A stretch of DNA of 64,000 nt, taken from Naematelia aurantialba. Lineage: Eukaryota > Basidiomycota > Tremellomycetes > Tremellales > Naemateliaceae. Every line of letters starts with the position of its first letter. The stretch's first letter is position 1. Below the pieces are notes generated by a model. The model was not told the DNA's origin. It made no database searches and saw only the letters and a program-made list of their open reading frames with translations. Position numbers and translations under genes: made by a program. Below, in pieces: positions 20,871 through 33,105 of this stretch. The stretch covers positions 682,001-746,000 of the forward strand of contig JAKFAO010000003.1 in assembly GCA_021527695.1 (NCBI GenBank), in the 5' to 3' direction.

Positions 20871-23800
20871 ATGTACACCTCCCCCGAGACGGCTGTCCCA
20901 GACCCACCCAAGCCACGCCGCTTTGCCGACTTTCGTGTAGTCCGTCCTCCTCCTGCGCTGCCTTCTCTTCCTTCTCTGCCTTCTCTGCCTCCTCTGCCTA
21001 CTCCTCGTATCTCCGACATCGACGGCGTGCCAGATTCTTGCTCTGATGATTCTGAGGATGATGAGCCTGAGCTCCTCACCCAGGTGCCTCTTCAGCCTAA
21101 GAACCTGAACGGCGAGTCATCACGACACCAGGGTGCGCCTCAATCGAGAGTATCGGCGACTGTCGGAAGGGGAGGAAAGATTGTTTATAATGTCTCTCAA
21201 TTTGAGGGGACAGCAAAGTACTATATGATACAATGGTGAGACTCCAATCTGATCGCAGCCACTGAACAGTACAGGCGGAAACCACAACAGAAGAAGGTCA
21301 GCTCTTCTGTCCTTCCCCCACAGCAGCAAAACTGACTTGACCTCTGGGTCAATAGCACAGTAAGTTTCACAAGCATCACAAAACGTTTCTGATTCCTCGA
21401 AGAGACTTGGGATGGTGATGCATACCTGAAAGTCGAAGGGTCCGCTCCTGGGGCCAAGATGGTCATGTTTTCTGAGGAAGGCAACATGTGGGTTGTTTCG
21501 AACCATCATCTCCTCTTCGGCCATCTGAATGCCTCTTTCTTGCAAGCTCACAGGATTGCAGCATGGCAACGTCTCGTCTTTCTGGGCTCTTGCCCGTAGA
21601 AGGATGCGACATGCGCATTGGGCCATTCGACACCGAATGCGATCGCGAGATGACAGAGGCTGAGTGAGTGGGACTGTTGGCCCAATGCTGATGAGCCAGA
21701 TTCAAGGCTGCTACCGCCATTTTGAACCGCCCGCAAGCGTCACGAACGGTCCCAGCCGTTACGGCACCACCTTATGCTCCTCCCACATTTGCCAAAGCAT
21801 TCAAAGCCCCTACTCAGACGCACACGCCTCGACCACAGAGCGGACTCATCACAAAGCATACACCTTCACAGCAGAACGGCATGCCGGCACCGCCAATGCA
21901 GTCGGCTGGTGGAGGCACAACTACCTCGAAAACGTACGATTCGCCTGGCTCTTCGACTGTAGGGAGGACTGTGGCTCAGTCTTCCTTCTACGCGCCAAGG
22001 ACAGTAGCAAAGCCCATCGTCATTGGCGACAAGAGGAGCGAAGAACAACGGCAAAAATGGGGAGGTGCACTTCATGACCCAAGTACCGAAGGCGCCGTAG
22101 TGATGCAACGTCCACCAGACAAACAGGCGAGGATGATGTACGTCACTTGCCTGATACCGTGTCGTGAAGAACTCATGCTGGACAGGAAAACAGAGCTCCG
22201 CGACGTGGTGATTGATCCGCTGCTGAGCGAGAAGATGAGAGATCACCAGAAAGAAGGAGTCAAGGTGAATAGTCTACTAGCGCACGACGGCTGATCTCGT
22301 AGTTCATGTATAACTGTGTCATGGGTTTGACCGGCGCCGAGGGCCAAGGATGTATCTTAGCCGACGAGATGGGTCTCGGAAAGACGTTACAAACCATTGC
22401 ACTCATCTGGACACTACTTCGTGAGTCAAAGAGATCTGTGCACTTGCTGACCGTCAGGGCAATCCCCCTTTTCTGATCAGATAGCAGTGTAAGATTCGTT
22501 CGGTGATTTGGCTGAATAATGACCAGTATCGGTAAAGCACTTGTTGTATGTCCAGTCACCCTTGTATCTAATTGGCAGAAGGAATTCAGAAAGTGGTAAG
22601 GACCTAGCAGTGTCTGCGGTGACTGATGAACTCGCAGGTTGGGAACTCGCCCTCAGCTGCAGGTGCTGGCTGCTACTGCAACCGATGACAAAGTCAACGC
22701 GTTTGTGCGTAGTAGCTTGCTAATCAGCTACCAATCAGAGCTGAAGGGGATAGGTTACCAATCCAAGCGCGCAAGTTCTGATAATTGGCTACGAAAGGGT
22801 GAGTACATCGTGCTTGGGAACAGGGGGTGAACAGACTCTGATGAGGGGGCAGTTGCGGAAGGTGATGTAAGTTTGTGAAGATACTGCTACCAGGGCTGTG
22901 CCGACCGTGTCAGTAAACATCTGGCCAGTTGCCAACCACCGATAGACCTCATTGTATGTGATGAGGGCCATCGCCTCAAGTCGAACAAGAAGGATAACAA
23001 GACGACACGCATGTTTGATGCCCTTCGGACACAACGACGAATCAGTATGTGGTGCTGGTTGAAGTAATCCCCTCGCTGATGCGCCGCCAGTCCTTTCCGG
23101 CACTCCGGTTCAGAATGAGCTGTCTGAGTACTGGGCCATGGTACATTTTGTACGATGAATGGGAATGGTGTGCTAATGGTCAGGTCGATTTCTGCTGCCC
23201 CGGTATTTTCGGCAGTTATAACTTGTTCAACAAGCAGTACGAAAACCCTATCATGAAGTCGCGATCACCAGGATGTTCGGATGAGGCCAGAGAGGAAGGT
23301 CAGATGAAGGCAGATGCTGTGAGCAATGGGCTTGTCAGTCGAGTTTGTTCTAAGACCAGCAGCTGTCCAAACTCTCTCGCGAGTTTGTACTACGGCGGAC
23401 AGCGGCTGTGCTGGACAACTATCTCCCGCCAAAGCGTGAGGCTTCACGGTAAACAGAAAGGAGCTATCATTGACATGACAGACGAGTATGTCGTGTTTGT
23501 CGCCCCATCGGTATTGCAGATCAAGGTGCTTCGAGAATTGCTCAGCCGTGAAACTGCATTCGACATTTCCGAGCAGAAATTCGCGTTTGGTCTCAGTAGG
23601 CGATTTTTCCGCACACGAACTAGCTCATTGAATTTCCAGTCGACTTCATGCGCAAAATTACGAACTCCCCAATGGTCAGGCTTGTGCCCTCTTTGAACCT
23701 CGGCTTTCTGACATGTACAGCTTATTAGCATGAAGAACAACGCCATCGACGAAGGGGTCGAGTTCAACGAAGCTCTAACCACGCTGGAGAAGGCTAAAGC

Positions 23801-25461
23801 TGTCGTTCCGCGTAATTTGAACGCCAATGACGTGACCACGTCAGGTAAAGCACTTCCTCTGTCTGCAGCAACGCATCTCACTCAAGCTCAGGGAAGATGT
23901 CCGTTCTGGATCGAATGGTTCATACTTTCTGGACAACTACAACAGAAAAAGTCGTCATCGTTTCGAACTGGACGTCGACGCTGGACATGATCCAGAATTT
24001 GTGCAAGTTACGCAAGTGGCCGTTTCTTCGCCTCGATGGTAGTACCTCTGCGAAGCAACGGCAGCCTTTTGTCGACCAGTTCAACAGGGAAATGCGCGAG
24101 CAAAGCTTCGTGTTCCTTCTCAGTGCAAAAGCAGGAGGAACGGGACTGAATCTGATTGGGTACGCATCAGCATGGACTCTGAATGACAAGCCGCTGACTT
24201 CTTCAAGGGCTTCAAGGCTCATCTTGTTTGACAGTGACTGGTAAGGCAGACGGCAACGTCTGATGACGCGACTGACCAGGATCTAGGAATCCGTCAACCG
24301 ACTTACAGGCGATGGCCCGAATTCACCGGTATGTAATGCCAGAAAGTGTATTCTAGATAGTCACGCTGATGACAATTCCAGTGACGGGCAAAAGCATCCG
24401 GTCTACATATACCGCTTGCTCACCACGAACACCATCGATGAGAAGATTTACCAGGTGAGCCAGACTAGAGTGCAGCATTGACAGAGCAGCGGCAGATCTA
24501 CAAGACTGCGCTGAGCGATCAGATGATGGATCAAGAGAAACGACTGCCGGAAACGAAAGATTGTAAGACGGCGTATTCAGGCCGAACTCTGACAGCCCCA
24601 GCATTCACTCGAGCCGAGCTACAGGATATCTTCACCTTGAATTTGCAGACGGACGGCTGTCAAACCCGTGCGTTCTCGCCTGACGAGGTCAGCCAGCTGA
24701 TGGTCCCAGATGATCTGCTGGGCTGCGATTGTCAGAGTGGCAACCCGGTCGGGGCCCTTGCATTGGATCCGCCGGCGGACGATGATTCGTCAGACGAGGA
24801 GCGATCGGTCTTCATGCCGGCGAGTCAATTCGATCCTCAGCCTGTGAGTTTCCCAGTATGGGAGATTGTCGGATGAGGAGCTCATGTGGCGACAGAGCGC
24901 GAAGATGAAGCGCAAGGTAAACAGAGTGCTCGTACGTGGAGCTGACCGCGGCAGAGTGCCCAGGAGCAGCAAGACAAACTGGCCGCCCTGAAGAACTGGC
25001 GGCACATTGATCCCTTCAAGTCCGGCGCGTTCTCTTCCATTGCCGACACAGTATTATATAATATGATCTGGGACGATCTGGACAGGACAGGACCCATGAC
25101 TGGCCAGACTTCCATTGCGGTATCAGAGGCGCCGACGCCTCGGACCGCAAGTAGTGAGCCCTCCAGTGATGACGAATGCTTGAGAGCGACGAAGAAGCAA
25201 AAAGTCGGGCGTCATCTTACCCATGATGAGTTCGATATTGAGTGGGATTGGGACAACGCGAGGCGACCTTCAAAGGTTGGTAATGACACCTCATCCAGCA
25301 GATTCAAACGCAAGTCCGGAGGGTCTGAGGTCAGTATCAATACCAGGCGGCATAACCTGTTAGACATCGCAAATGCAGGACAAGCGGGGCGAGTGATGTT
25401 TGTATTCGAAAGATTGAGTGCTAGTAAGATGGGTCCGGACGAGGACGATATAGAGGAGTAG
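20871..25461 (+). CDS. RDH54: Rdh54/Tid1-type SWI2/SNF2 DNA translocase (Rad54B homologue)
   Basis: This ATPase remodels Rad51-DNA complexes in homologous recombination. The start is ATG 20871 ([18 protein letters not shown]). The N-terminal domain has YYMIQWRKPQQKKHKTWDGD, which needs a 4-nt exon (21356-21359), then [12 protein letters not shown]. The ATPase core has [11 protein letters not shown], Walker A DEMGLGKT (22363-22386), [32 protein letters not shown] (22960-22971), [73 protein letters not shown] and [11 protein letters not shown]. The C-terminal tail ends with [10 protein letters not shown] and an acidic stop region. There are about 15 introns, most near 50 nt, and a PSL repeat near residues 24-40. 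Partners expected are Rad51 and, in meiosis, Dmc1. Confidence 0.9.
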
Positions 25462-25699
25462 GACTGATAGATAGCAAAGACAGAAGAAGCAGTCCTCTTA
25501 GTGTAGCATACAAAGCATTCACCAGCATTCCTGCATATGTACTATGTAAAGCATTCGAATAGACGGGAAGCATTCGTATGACAAGCAGCATCGATGCAGC
25601 CATGCTGATGCAGCCATGCTAGATTGATGCGATTTGATATTCCCCGTTGTCTCTTTAGTGTCTGCATGGAGCCAACGCACGAATTGTCGAGTGCTTTGG

Positions 25700-27298
25700 T
25701 CACTGGCGTTTGACGTCGAAGCACAGCAGCATGGCGTGGCCGGGCGGGACGTAGTGCACCTCGTCCTTGTCGAGGCCGAACATCCGCTGAAGTTGCTGCT
25801 GCCAGCGCGAGTGGCCCACGAGGACCACGACTAGTTGTGAGGTGGGAAGTCAGCGGCTGTGACCCGTGTGACTTGGTGACAGGGCAGCGGGGAGGACTCA
25901 CATTTCCCCCGAGCTGGGGTCGTTGCTCTTGTTGCACTGGTTGCATCTGCTAGATCCTGCGCACCACCGCTGAGGTCGTCCAAGAGGGAGACGAAGAAAT
26001 CTGTGATGCGAAGAGATATGTCGTGGGCGGTCTCGCGCCTTGGCCTGCCGGTCGGGGAGGAGAGGGGATTATGTGTGCCCGTGTGCTCTTTCTCTCCTTC
26101 ATCTTGTTCGCCCTGGTGTTCTTGTTCTCCCTGGTGCTCTTGCTCGACTTGGTCCTCTTGCTCGCCCTGGTGTTCTTGCTCGACCTCGCGGTCTTGTTCT
26201 CTCTTGAGCTCTTGCTCTTGCTCGCTATCAAGTGCGTGGTCTCGTCGGGACGCTTGGAACATCTCCATCTCCCGACGCGACTTCCAGAGCAAATCAACAG
26301 ACGTGACGTCCGGGGCAAATGTGATACTTGGGTAAGCGGGCTCTAGGATCTCGCGAGGCGAGAGCCGGTCGCAAGGGTGAGAATGGGTTTCTTCCCGTAG
26401 TAGCTGGATCGCACGGTGTGAGCTTAGGCTGGGACTCTGACGGTGGTTTTTTGGTCTCCTCACGATGACTGCCTCGTTCTCAAATACCGACTGGCCAACG
26501 GGAAGAGAGCACAGGGGCGTGCGATGCGGTTCATATGGAGAGGGGTCGGACGCGGGGACAGGGGAAGAAGGAGAGAGGGGCAAACGCGGGGATAGGAGAA
26601 GAAGGAGCGAGGGGAAGAGAGCAAGAGAGGGCGTGGCGTCGTTCACGGACACCGGAAAGGACCGACTCACCCCAGTCGCCACTGCCCGCGGCCACGCCTC
26701 GAGACCAGTGGCCACCATCTCCCACGTCTGACAAGCCCGCCTATGCGCACTGGTATACACTGCGTCCGGGATCAAGCGTGCAGGTAGAATGTGGGTCATC
26801 TCCCGCAGGTGCCGATTCAGCGCCAAGGCGTCGACCACGCCCTTGCGGGTCAGGCGGGCGTCCGGGCGCGGGTGCCTCTCTTGCCACTGCAGATCTCAGC
26901 TCTGGTCTCAAGTCGCGATACGCGTACACGGCACACGACGCACTGGTCGCCACAGCCCGATCGCGCTCTTTAAGGTCCTTATGGATGGCAGTTCTGCTCG
27001 ATCCATGGTGACTAGGACGGGGGGAAGGGGACTCTCAAGAGCAGTAATGTCAAATGGGCGACGCAATGACTATGGGCACGGACAACACGGACTGCACGAC
27101 AACACGGACAGCAGCGTGGGACTGGGACACTTTACCCAGCAGACTCACCTCGCAGTACCCGTCCCACTCGGGCCGGCGATCCCGAAATTCCGTGCCCAAT
27201 TTGACGAGGTTATGCTCCGCCTGGCCATGGCGGATGAACAGTACGTAAAGTCTGCTCGGATGCGCTGAGACGTCGGCGAGTGGCAACTTCTCACCCAT
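25700..27298 (-). CDS. Histidine phosphatase (phosphoglycerate-mutase-like) superfamily protein
   Basis: The start at ATG 27298 leads quickly to LYVLFIRHGQAEHNLV, which carries the catalytic RHG motif. The first exon ends YCE before GTGAGT. Then come ALNRHL, VYTSAHRRACQTWEMVATGL (the S-x-x-R-A motif), REILEPAYPSITFAPD, VDLLWKSRREME and ITDFFVSLLDDL. The last exon reads VVVLVGHSRWQQQL, which supplies the second catalytic His, and ends FDVKRQ at 25700. Near 26090-26230 the frame holds a Gln/Glu-rich tandem (QEHQGEQE). It is convergent with RDH54, only 238 nt apart. The family acts on varied phosphoesters; the substrate cannot be told from sequence. Confidence 0.75.
26090..26230 (-). repeat. Imperfect repeat encoding EQEHQGEQ-type segments
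   Basis: Diverged copies of a GAGCACCAGGGAGAACAAG-like unit give a charged low-complexity insert in the phosphatase, between REME and the helix containing ITDFFVSL. Confidence 0.7.
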
Positions 27299-28836
27299 TC
27301 CAGTTTGCCATGGGTGTGGGTGTAGTGGCGACGGATTTGGCGCACTTTCGCAGTCTCCTGGTGAGGCAAGGCGGGAAGTGCACAGCGACGAGGAGAGAAT
27401 GGAATAGTTGCAGGGGTATATAGGCAGGAGGGAGCAACGGCACGCGGCAATATTAACAGGAAGAGAAAGGCAAACGCCAAGAGGGAGGTGAAGAGATGAT
27501 GAGCGGCATGAAAGAGACGGCTGACAAGTCACTCACTGGGAAGATCACGCACCATTCGTCTCACGTCGCTGAGCGATACCCCGCATCGCGTGCCCTGAGG
27601 CCGGGTACAATCAGCTCAGAGGCTACCGACTAACAGAACACAAGAGCAGATTCGGCCCAGACGCTAGCACGATCGAGTAACGATCGGTGACCAGTATCCG
27701 ACGTCTCGCTCTCACCCTAGTAGGGAGGTTTGGTCGCCTTGTGCACGAGGTGGAGCAGGACGCAGACCCAGGGCAAATGAGACCCAGGGCGACGGAGCGG
27801 ACGGGGTATGTCACACGTACGCTGGAGGACCTGAAACCCGGAGAGCCAGGACGACAGACAGCGCCGGGAACCACAGTTGCGGTATAGCCTCCGAACGCGC
27901 ACGAGAGGGGTGACGTCCACATGGAGCGCTTTGACCTGGACCTCCGCGACCTCCGCCTGGCGTATGGCATCACCGCTCGGGCAAGCGGCAGGACCAGGAC
28001 AGCGAGAGCGAGTATGAGTACGAGCGCTACGGCGCCTGCCAAGACCATGGCTGTCCGAAAAAGATGCGGCTGTGGTAGTTGTGTTCTTTGACAGTCTCAG
28101 GCTGCGGCGTCGGGACCTTGGGCGCCCGGTGATCCTGGAGGAGCGGGTGGTTCTGGGAGAGTACTGTACTGCAGGACAGGCAAGGGAGGACGCGACACCC
28201 AGACGCCAAAGTGTAGTGCGAGTTGTTGCAGTCGAGGTGAGGACAGAATACTGTGACCCCACGCAACGACACGTTGCGAATGCGGCCCAAAGAGGAGGCG
28301 CAGACCCATAGCGGTACAGCGCCGCGCCCTCATCCACCTTGGCCCTCCACCACTCCCTTCATAGTAGCTTGAAACGGGTGGCGCGAAACAGCGAGTAGAG
28401 ACACAAGGGATGTCTTGCGTGCGTCAAACGGCCTACGAAGGAGGTGATGGCGCTGTACTCGTATTGTCAAGCAGCAGCGCCCACTCGACCAACCACGGCC
28501 CCGCCAGCTAGACACAGCTGGACACACCCGACCAGCTCGAGCCGCTTGTTCAACATACCTTGCTTGTTCACTTCGCTCGTACCTGCCTCCAGTTGGGCAC
28601 CACATGCTTCCGTAGGTCTGTCCAACACAACACCGGATGTGCCAGCCTGCTCGTATGCACATGTAGATACATACTTCCACAGATCCTTGTGGTACAGACG
28701 AAGGCGCCTGTGCCAAACCTAGGCAGCGGTGTGAAAATGGGCGACGTCTGACACGCCGCACGGAGCAAGCGAAACCCCATCTTTCCGCCTAGTCCCCAAA
28801 ACGCCATGCATCTCCTCTCCCAACATCACCTTCTCA
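27299..28836. other. Region without a confident gene, between phosphatase and TAF1
   Basis: Several overlapping minus-strand ORFs exist. The region is GC-rich, so long ORFs can arise by chance. One with a hydrophobic start is listed separately. Cys pairs in another frame near 28190-28280 caught the eye but join to nothing recognisable. It must include the phosphatase promoter and the TAF1 3' UTR. Confidence 0.4.
27623..28048 (-). CDS. Hypothetical 141-aa ORF with an N-terminal hydrophobic segment
   Basis: The ATG at 28048 opens a frame whose first 26 residues (MVLAGAVALVLILALAVLVL) look like a membrane anchor, followed by an Arg-rich stretch. It could be the last exon of a small membrane protein with earlier exons to about 28.3 kb. 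A different open frame of 206 codons overlaps it, so even the reading frame is unsure. No homology recognised. Confidence 0.2.
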   Translation of the reverse strand: MVLAGAVALVLILALAVLVLPLARAVMPYARRRSRRSRSKRSMWTSPLSCAFGGYTATVVPGAVCRPGSPGFRSSSVRVTYPVRSVALGLICPGSASCSTSCTRRPNLPTRVRARRRILVTDRYSIVLASGPNLLLCSVSR

Positions 28837-31800
28837 TCACCTCCCTCCCGTCCCGAGGCGGATCTTGATTCCCGTCCCGGTTCCTGCGGCGCCTCCGCCA
28901 GCGGGACTTTCAGGCGGGCCCATCCCACCTGAATCGTGCGGTGACGCAAAGTAACTCGTGCCTTGCATACCGTAGCCTGTTCCAGGAGTCGCGGCGATAG
29001 GTGACGGGCCGACTGGCTGCGTGTGCGACGCATTGAACATCGGGCAGTTGCGATTCGCCTCTGCAGCACGCGTCAGCTCGGTATCGAATGCGTCCTAATC
29101 CTAGGAACACCAGTAGAAGGGCAGCGATCAGGTTCCCAGCTTCAACGGGGGTTGGGGACCTACTGGTATGTCCAATTTGGCCGCAAGCGCCACACCTCCT
29201 CTTCTACGAGCAATTCAGTGTCAATCCCAGTTGTGGACCTGCGCGCCCACTCACGCTCATATCCACCTCGCCATCCACTCCCGGATCATATCCCTTCTGG
29301 TACTTCTTCCGAGCCAGTCGTCTCGCTTGATTTCGTTTGAGTGCTTCGAGCTCTTGGCGAAGGCTGCATAAAGGGTTCAGCTACTTCCTGATGAGACCAG
29401 AGTCACACTGCTCACGCAATTCGCCGATATTCGTCCTCCTCCTTGTCACCAGTCGGTTTGAGCAGTTCCGGATGCTTGGCATAAAGTTCAAGCTTGCGTT
29501 CCTCCAAGCGGCGCTGATACGAGGCGATGACCGCAGAGTCTCGGACGATTTCTACCTGCTTCTTGCCTTTCACCTACGACCGCTGTGAGCTTTGAAAGGC
29601 TGAGAGCTAATCTGCAGCTCACCATCCGAGTGATGCGTAACACTTTGCCAACACTCGCGTTATTTCCCGTAAAGGTCGACTCGCCATCTTGGCTCCACAT
29701 GCCGGGTGAACCATCTCGAGGGCTTTCTGCCCATGGCGCAGCCATACTGCCTCCTCGAGAGAGCGCCCGGCGCGAATCAGACCGTACGAAACGCGGACCC
29801 AAGCCAGCCGGAGTTGCTGTCACTGGCTGGATGTCGTCTTCGGGTAACAGCTCAGGCGGGACCGGGTTGGACAACGCCTTTGCTTGAAGATCCCACACTC
29901 TCCGTTTCTCTTCCTCATAAATTCGCTGTTGCTCAGCATTCGAAATCTTGACGGGGTTCCCTCCGGCTCTCTGTTCCATCTCGACTTGTGACATTAGCAT
30001 ACGCCCCATGCCTGAATCGAAAACTCACGTCGCCGACCTTGTTCAGTCTCCCCCCGACGCAAAAAGTAGCCTTTCATATTCGTTTTCAAGAAGCTGAACC
30101 CCTCTCCGCGGCCAGTAGGATCCCCATCTCCATGGACCACGAGCCAGGCCTTTTGCGCCTCGGCCCGCTTGTAATTCAGAGTTGTGCTCCAAATGGCCAA
30201 TTGCTGCTCGATATCCAGACCCGCCTGATCCTCACCAAACTCCTCATCGGCATTACCCTCGGCCGTTTTGCTGTATCCAGCATCGTGCAAGTGACGCGCA
30301 CCAACTTGCATCGCTTCGTATAACATGGCTGCTTCAGGTTTTAGGAGCTCGAGCACCTCCTTGCGAGTTTTGGGGAAGTCGTAGCTGGGATTCAAAGTCC
30401 AGAAACCCTGATTTGGCCCTGCCTGCCGAGCATATTCCAGGAACTCCTGGGGAACGTCAGTGCGTCCGGAAGTTGCCTTTGGCACTCACATTGCCCTTGA
30501 TCTTGAGACGCTGACGCATCTGAAGCTCCGTCTGATCGGGAAAGTACTTTAGCAACTTTGACATCTTGATCCTCTTTTGTTTGGCCTTTTGGATGAGCAG
30601 CCATGCAACGATCATGAGTCGCAACTTGGCGGTTGTTGTGTTCTTCCTCGCGTGAGGCCCTGGCACCTCTGACTCATTGGGCACCGTCTGTCCAACAGTA
30701 TACAGATTGGATATTTGTCGGAGATGATATGTCGTATGGCTGTTGATGGTATGCCGCACTACGAGAAAGTCTGTAGGCTCCGCTTGGTGACGGAAGATGG
30801 GCGCTCGAATAAGATTGTTATGAATCACTTGGGTGACCTTGCCTTGGTCGACATAGCCCAACAGGAAAGGCTCGGCATCCCCCACGTTCAGGATGGACGG
30901 TTGACCAAAGTCGAGCTGTGCACATCAACAATACGGCCCATCTCTTGGGAATATTGACTTGCCTTTGGAACCGTCTCGTCCCTGTCGTCGTGCTTGCGGT
31001 AATAATTGACGATGGTGGTACCCATACCGTAGCCACTCATGATTGGCGGATACTCCTCCTGAAAGTGGATCAGTATGCCCTCAAGAGAATTGCCTGTAGC
31101 GCTTACCGAAAACTCGAGCAGTACGAATGGGCCCTTTTCCGAGACGGTGAGGTCCTTGGTGGTCTTGAACCTCTCGGCGGGATCCGCCATCATTGCCTTC
31201 TTCTTCGACGATACGGACGCTGAGGGGTTGCTCTTGAGCTTGGAGAAACTCAACGTGACACCGGCGGGGAATTGCAGAGCTGGCCGGCGCCAGGCCCTCG
31301 CTTCAGCTTTGGTAAGGGTGGTTTTGTACTATACAGGTCAGCGTGGGAGTGTGTTTGGCCAGGTATTCGCTCACGAATGGCATTTGTAGTGTCTTTGCAG
31401 GCTGGGAGTGGAAAACCTCGATGGCGCCGAACGTCTGCCTGATCCTGAACCGAGCTTCACGATGATGCTCGTACAGATGATCATTCGAGAGATTGAACGG
31501 GTCGAGTTTGGAGGTCGGCAAGAGTCCTGTCTGCGTTGATTTTGCAACGTGTACCAACTCGAGCGCGCCGTCCTGATCGTCCTCTACGAGCTCAGGTGAG
31601 ACTCTCCGTGCGTCCCATACCACGTCTTTGACCCAGTCGCCCGACTCGAGCATGGCGTTTCGGGGCGCTAGCGGATCAGAAGCTCTTGTATCGTCTGGAC
31701 GATTCCTGCCGGGGTCAGAGAGCATGCTCAAGGTTTTTGCGGCAGGAAGTCGGGACTCACAGGGAGCACATGATAATACCGCTCTCCCAGTCTGCCAAGT

Positions 31801-32622
31801 CCAATGCACTGCCGTTGAGATCCATGGGTTCTGGAGTATTTGACCTTTGGTCGTGCAATGCGGAATTTTTCCAATCGAGTGACAAGCCTTTCGGCGGCCT
31901 AGTCATCTTCCGCCGCCGTACCGCCTTGGCTTCGGCAGTCCATGTCGGGTCGAAGAGCGTGCCGAGGGGCGTGGCGTAGAGAGGTTTCCCGCGCGAAGAC
32001 GGGGCAAGGGATTCCAGCTGGTCAGACAGAAACAACGTCTGCGGCGGTACTGCTGTTTGAGGGGCGACTTTGATTGCATCTAAATCCATGTGAGCTACTT
32101 GGGTACCATCGGGGTGCCAGTGATGCCGCTTGGCTCACATGGTTGGACGTCGAGCTTGCGCCGCTTGTTGCGCGACACCTCGTCGGCCCATGCGGCTTTC
32201 ATGATGGGCGTCTCGTAGAACACCTCTGTCATCTTGATCCGCTTGCCCTTTTCGAACGCTGGCCAGACGCGCTTGATGCGGTCCTCTGCCCCTTCTTCCT
32301 TCTTCAAGCTCTTCTTCTTCCGCTCTGCGTCCGCCATCATCTTGTCGGCTTGGCGCCTGAACCGCGCTTCCGACGCCCTCTCAGCTGCCCGGGCCTTCTG
32401 CACTTCCTCACCCTCACTGGGAAGCGACACTTCAGACACATCGTCCATGTACTTGCCCTCGGCATTGTCGTCGTCAAACTGCAGCTGGTTGGCGACGGAA
32501 GATGACCCGACGACACCAGCACGGTCGAGAAAGGACGGGTCGATGCCGACTGAAGCGAGGACTGAAGACAAGCCGAGACCAGAGATGTCTGCACCGATAT
32601 CATCCCGCCCCGGAGAGGACAT
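28837..32622 (-). CDS. TAF1: TFIID largest subunit TAF1
   Basis: TAF1 is the scaffold of TFIID and binds TBP, TAF7 and core promoters. The ATG at 32622 begins MSSPGRDDIGADISGLGLSS, an acidic N-terminus with a Lys-rich helix. The conserved central domain (DUF3591) is clear: GPFVLLEFSVS, YPPIMSGYGMGTTIVNYYRK, GDAEPFLLGYVDQGKVTQVI, NNLIRAPIFRHQAEPTDFLV, YHLRQISNLYTVGQTVP, PDQTELQMRQRLK, NQGFWTLNPSYDFPKT and KAWLVVHGDGDPTGRGEGFS. Near the end a zinc knuckle is split by an intron, CGACGQIGHT (near 29176-29210) and EANRNCPMFN (near 29026-29060). A Gly/Pro-rich tail ends at 28837. I see no bromodomain, as in other fungal TAF1. Confidence 0.9.
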
Positions 32623-33105
32623 GGCCCCCCTTGGTGCACAGAAACGGGCAACAAACGTCTAGCGTTGGGATGCTTGAAATGCTTGAACGCACGCCCAAAT
32701 GGAGAGCCCTCGGCGGCGGCGGCGGCGGCCGGAGCGGAAGCAAATTTGAAGAGCTAGTGGGGACCCGCAACGCGTGCCTGCGATGTTGTCAAGAGGAAGA
32801 ATTGTTAGTGGCAAAGAACATCGGCGCTGAATGTTATTGTTTGTCACGGAGCACAAGTAATGGGGGGATGGAGAGGAAGCGGCAGGTGCATGAGTGTATG
32901 CATCCAGGCAGGACAACATGAAGACTACCGATACTAACTAGAAACATGCGTATCGAAGGTGACCAGACCAAAACAACAACAAAGATTGAGAAAGGAGATT
33001 TGATGCGAATGCGTTGCGTGTATTGGTACAACGATCAAGCTCTCTGTCGGCTTCCAACATGGCCTCTTGGCCATGACACGAGATCAAACTTCGTCAACCC
33101 CAACT
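32623..33105. other. Intergenic: 5' of TAF1, 3' of the SIN-type kinase
   Basis: No gene seen. A short (GGC)n run is present near 32713-32735. Confidence 0.55.

Noticed and set aside
28330..28761. 143-codon minus-strand ORF with several Cys residues
   Set aside because: No spacing typical of a zinc finger or disulfide family, and no link to neighbouring exons.
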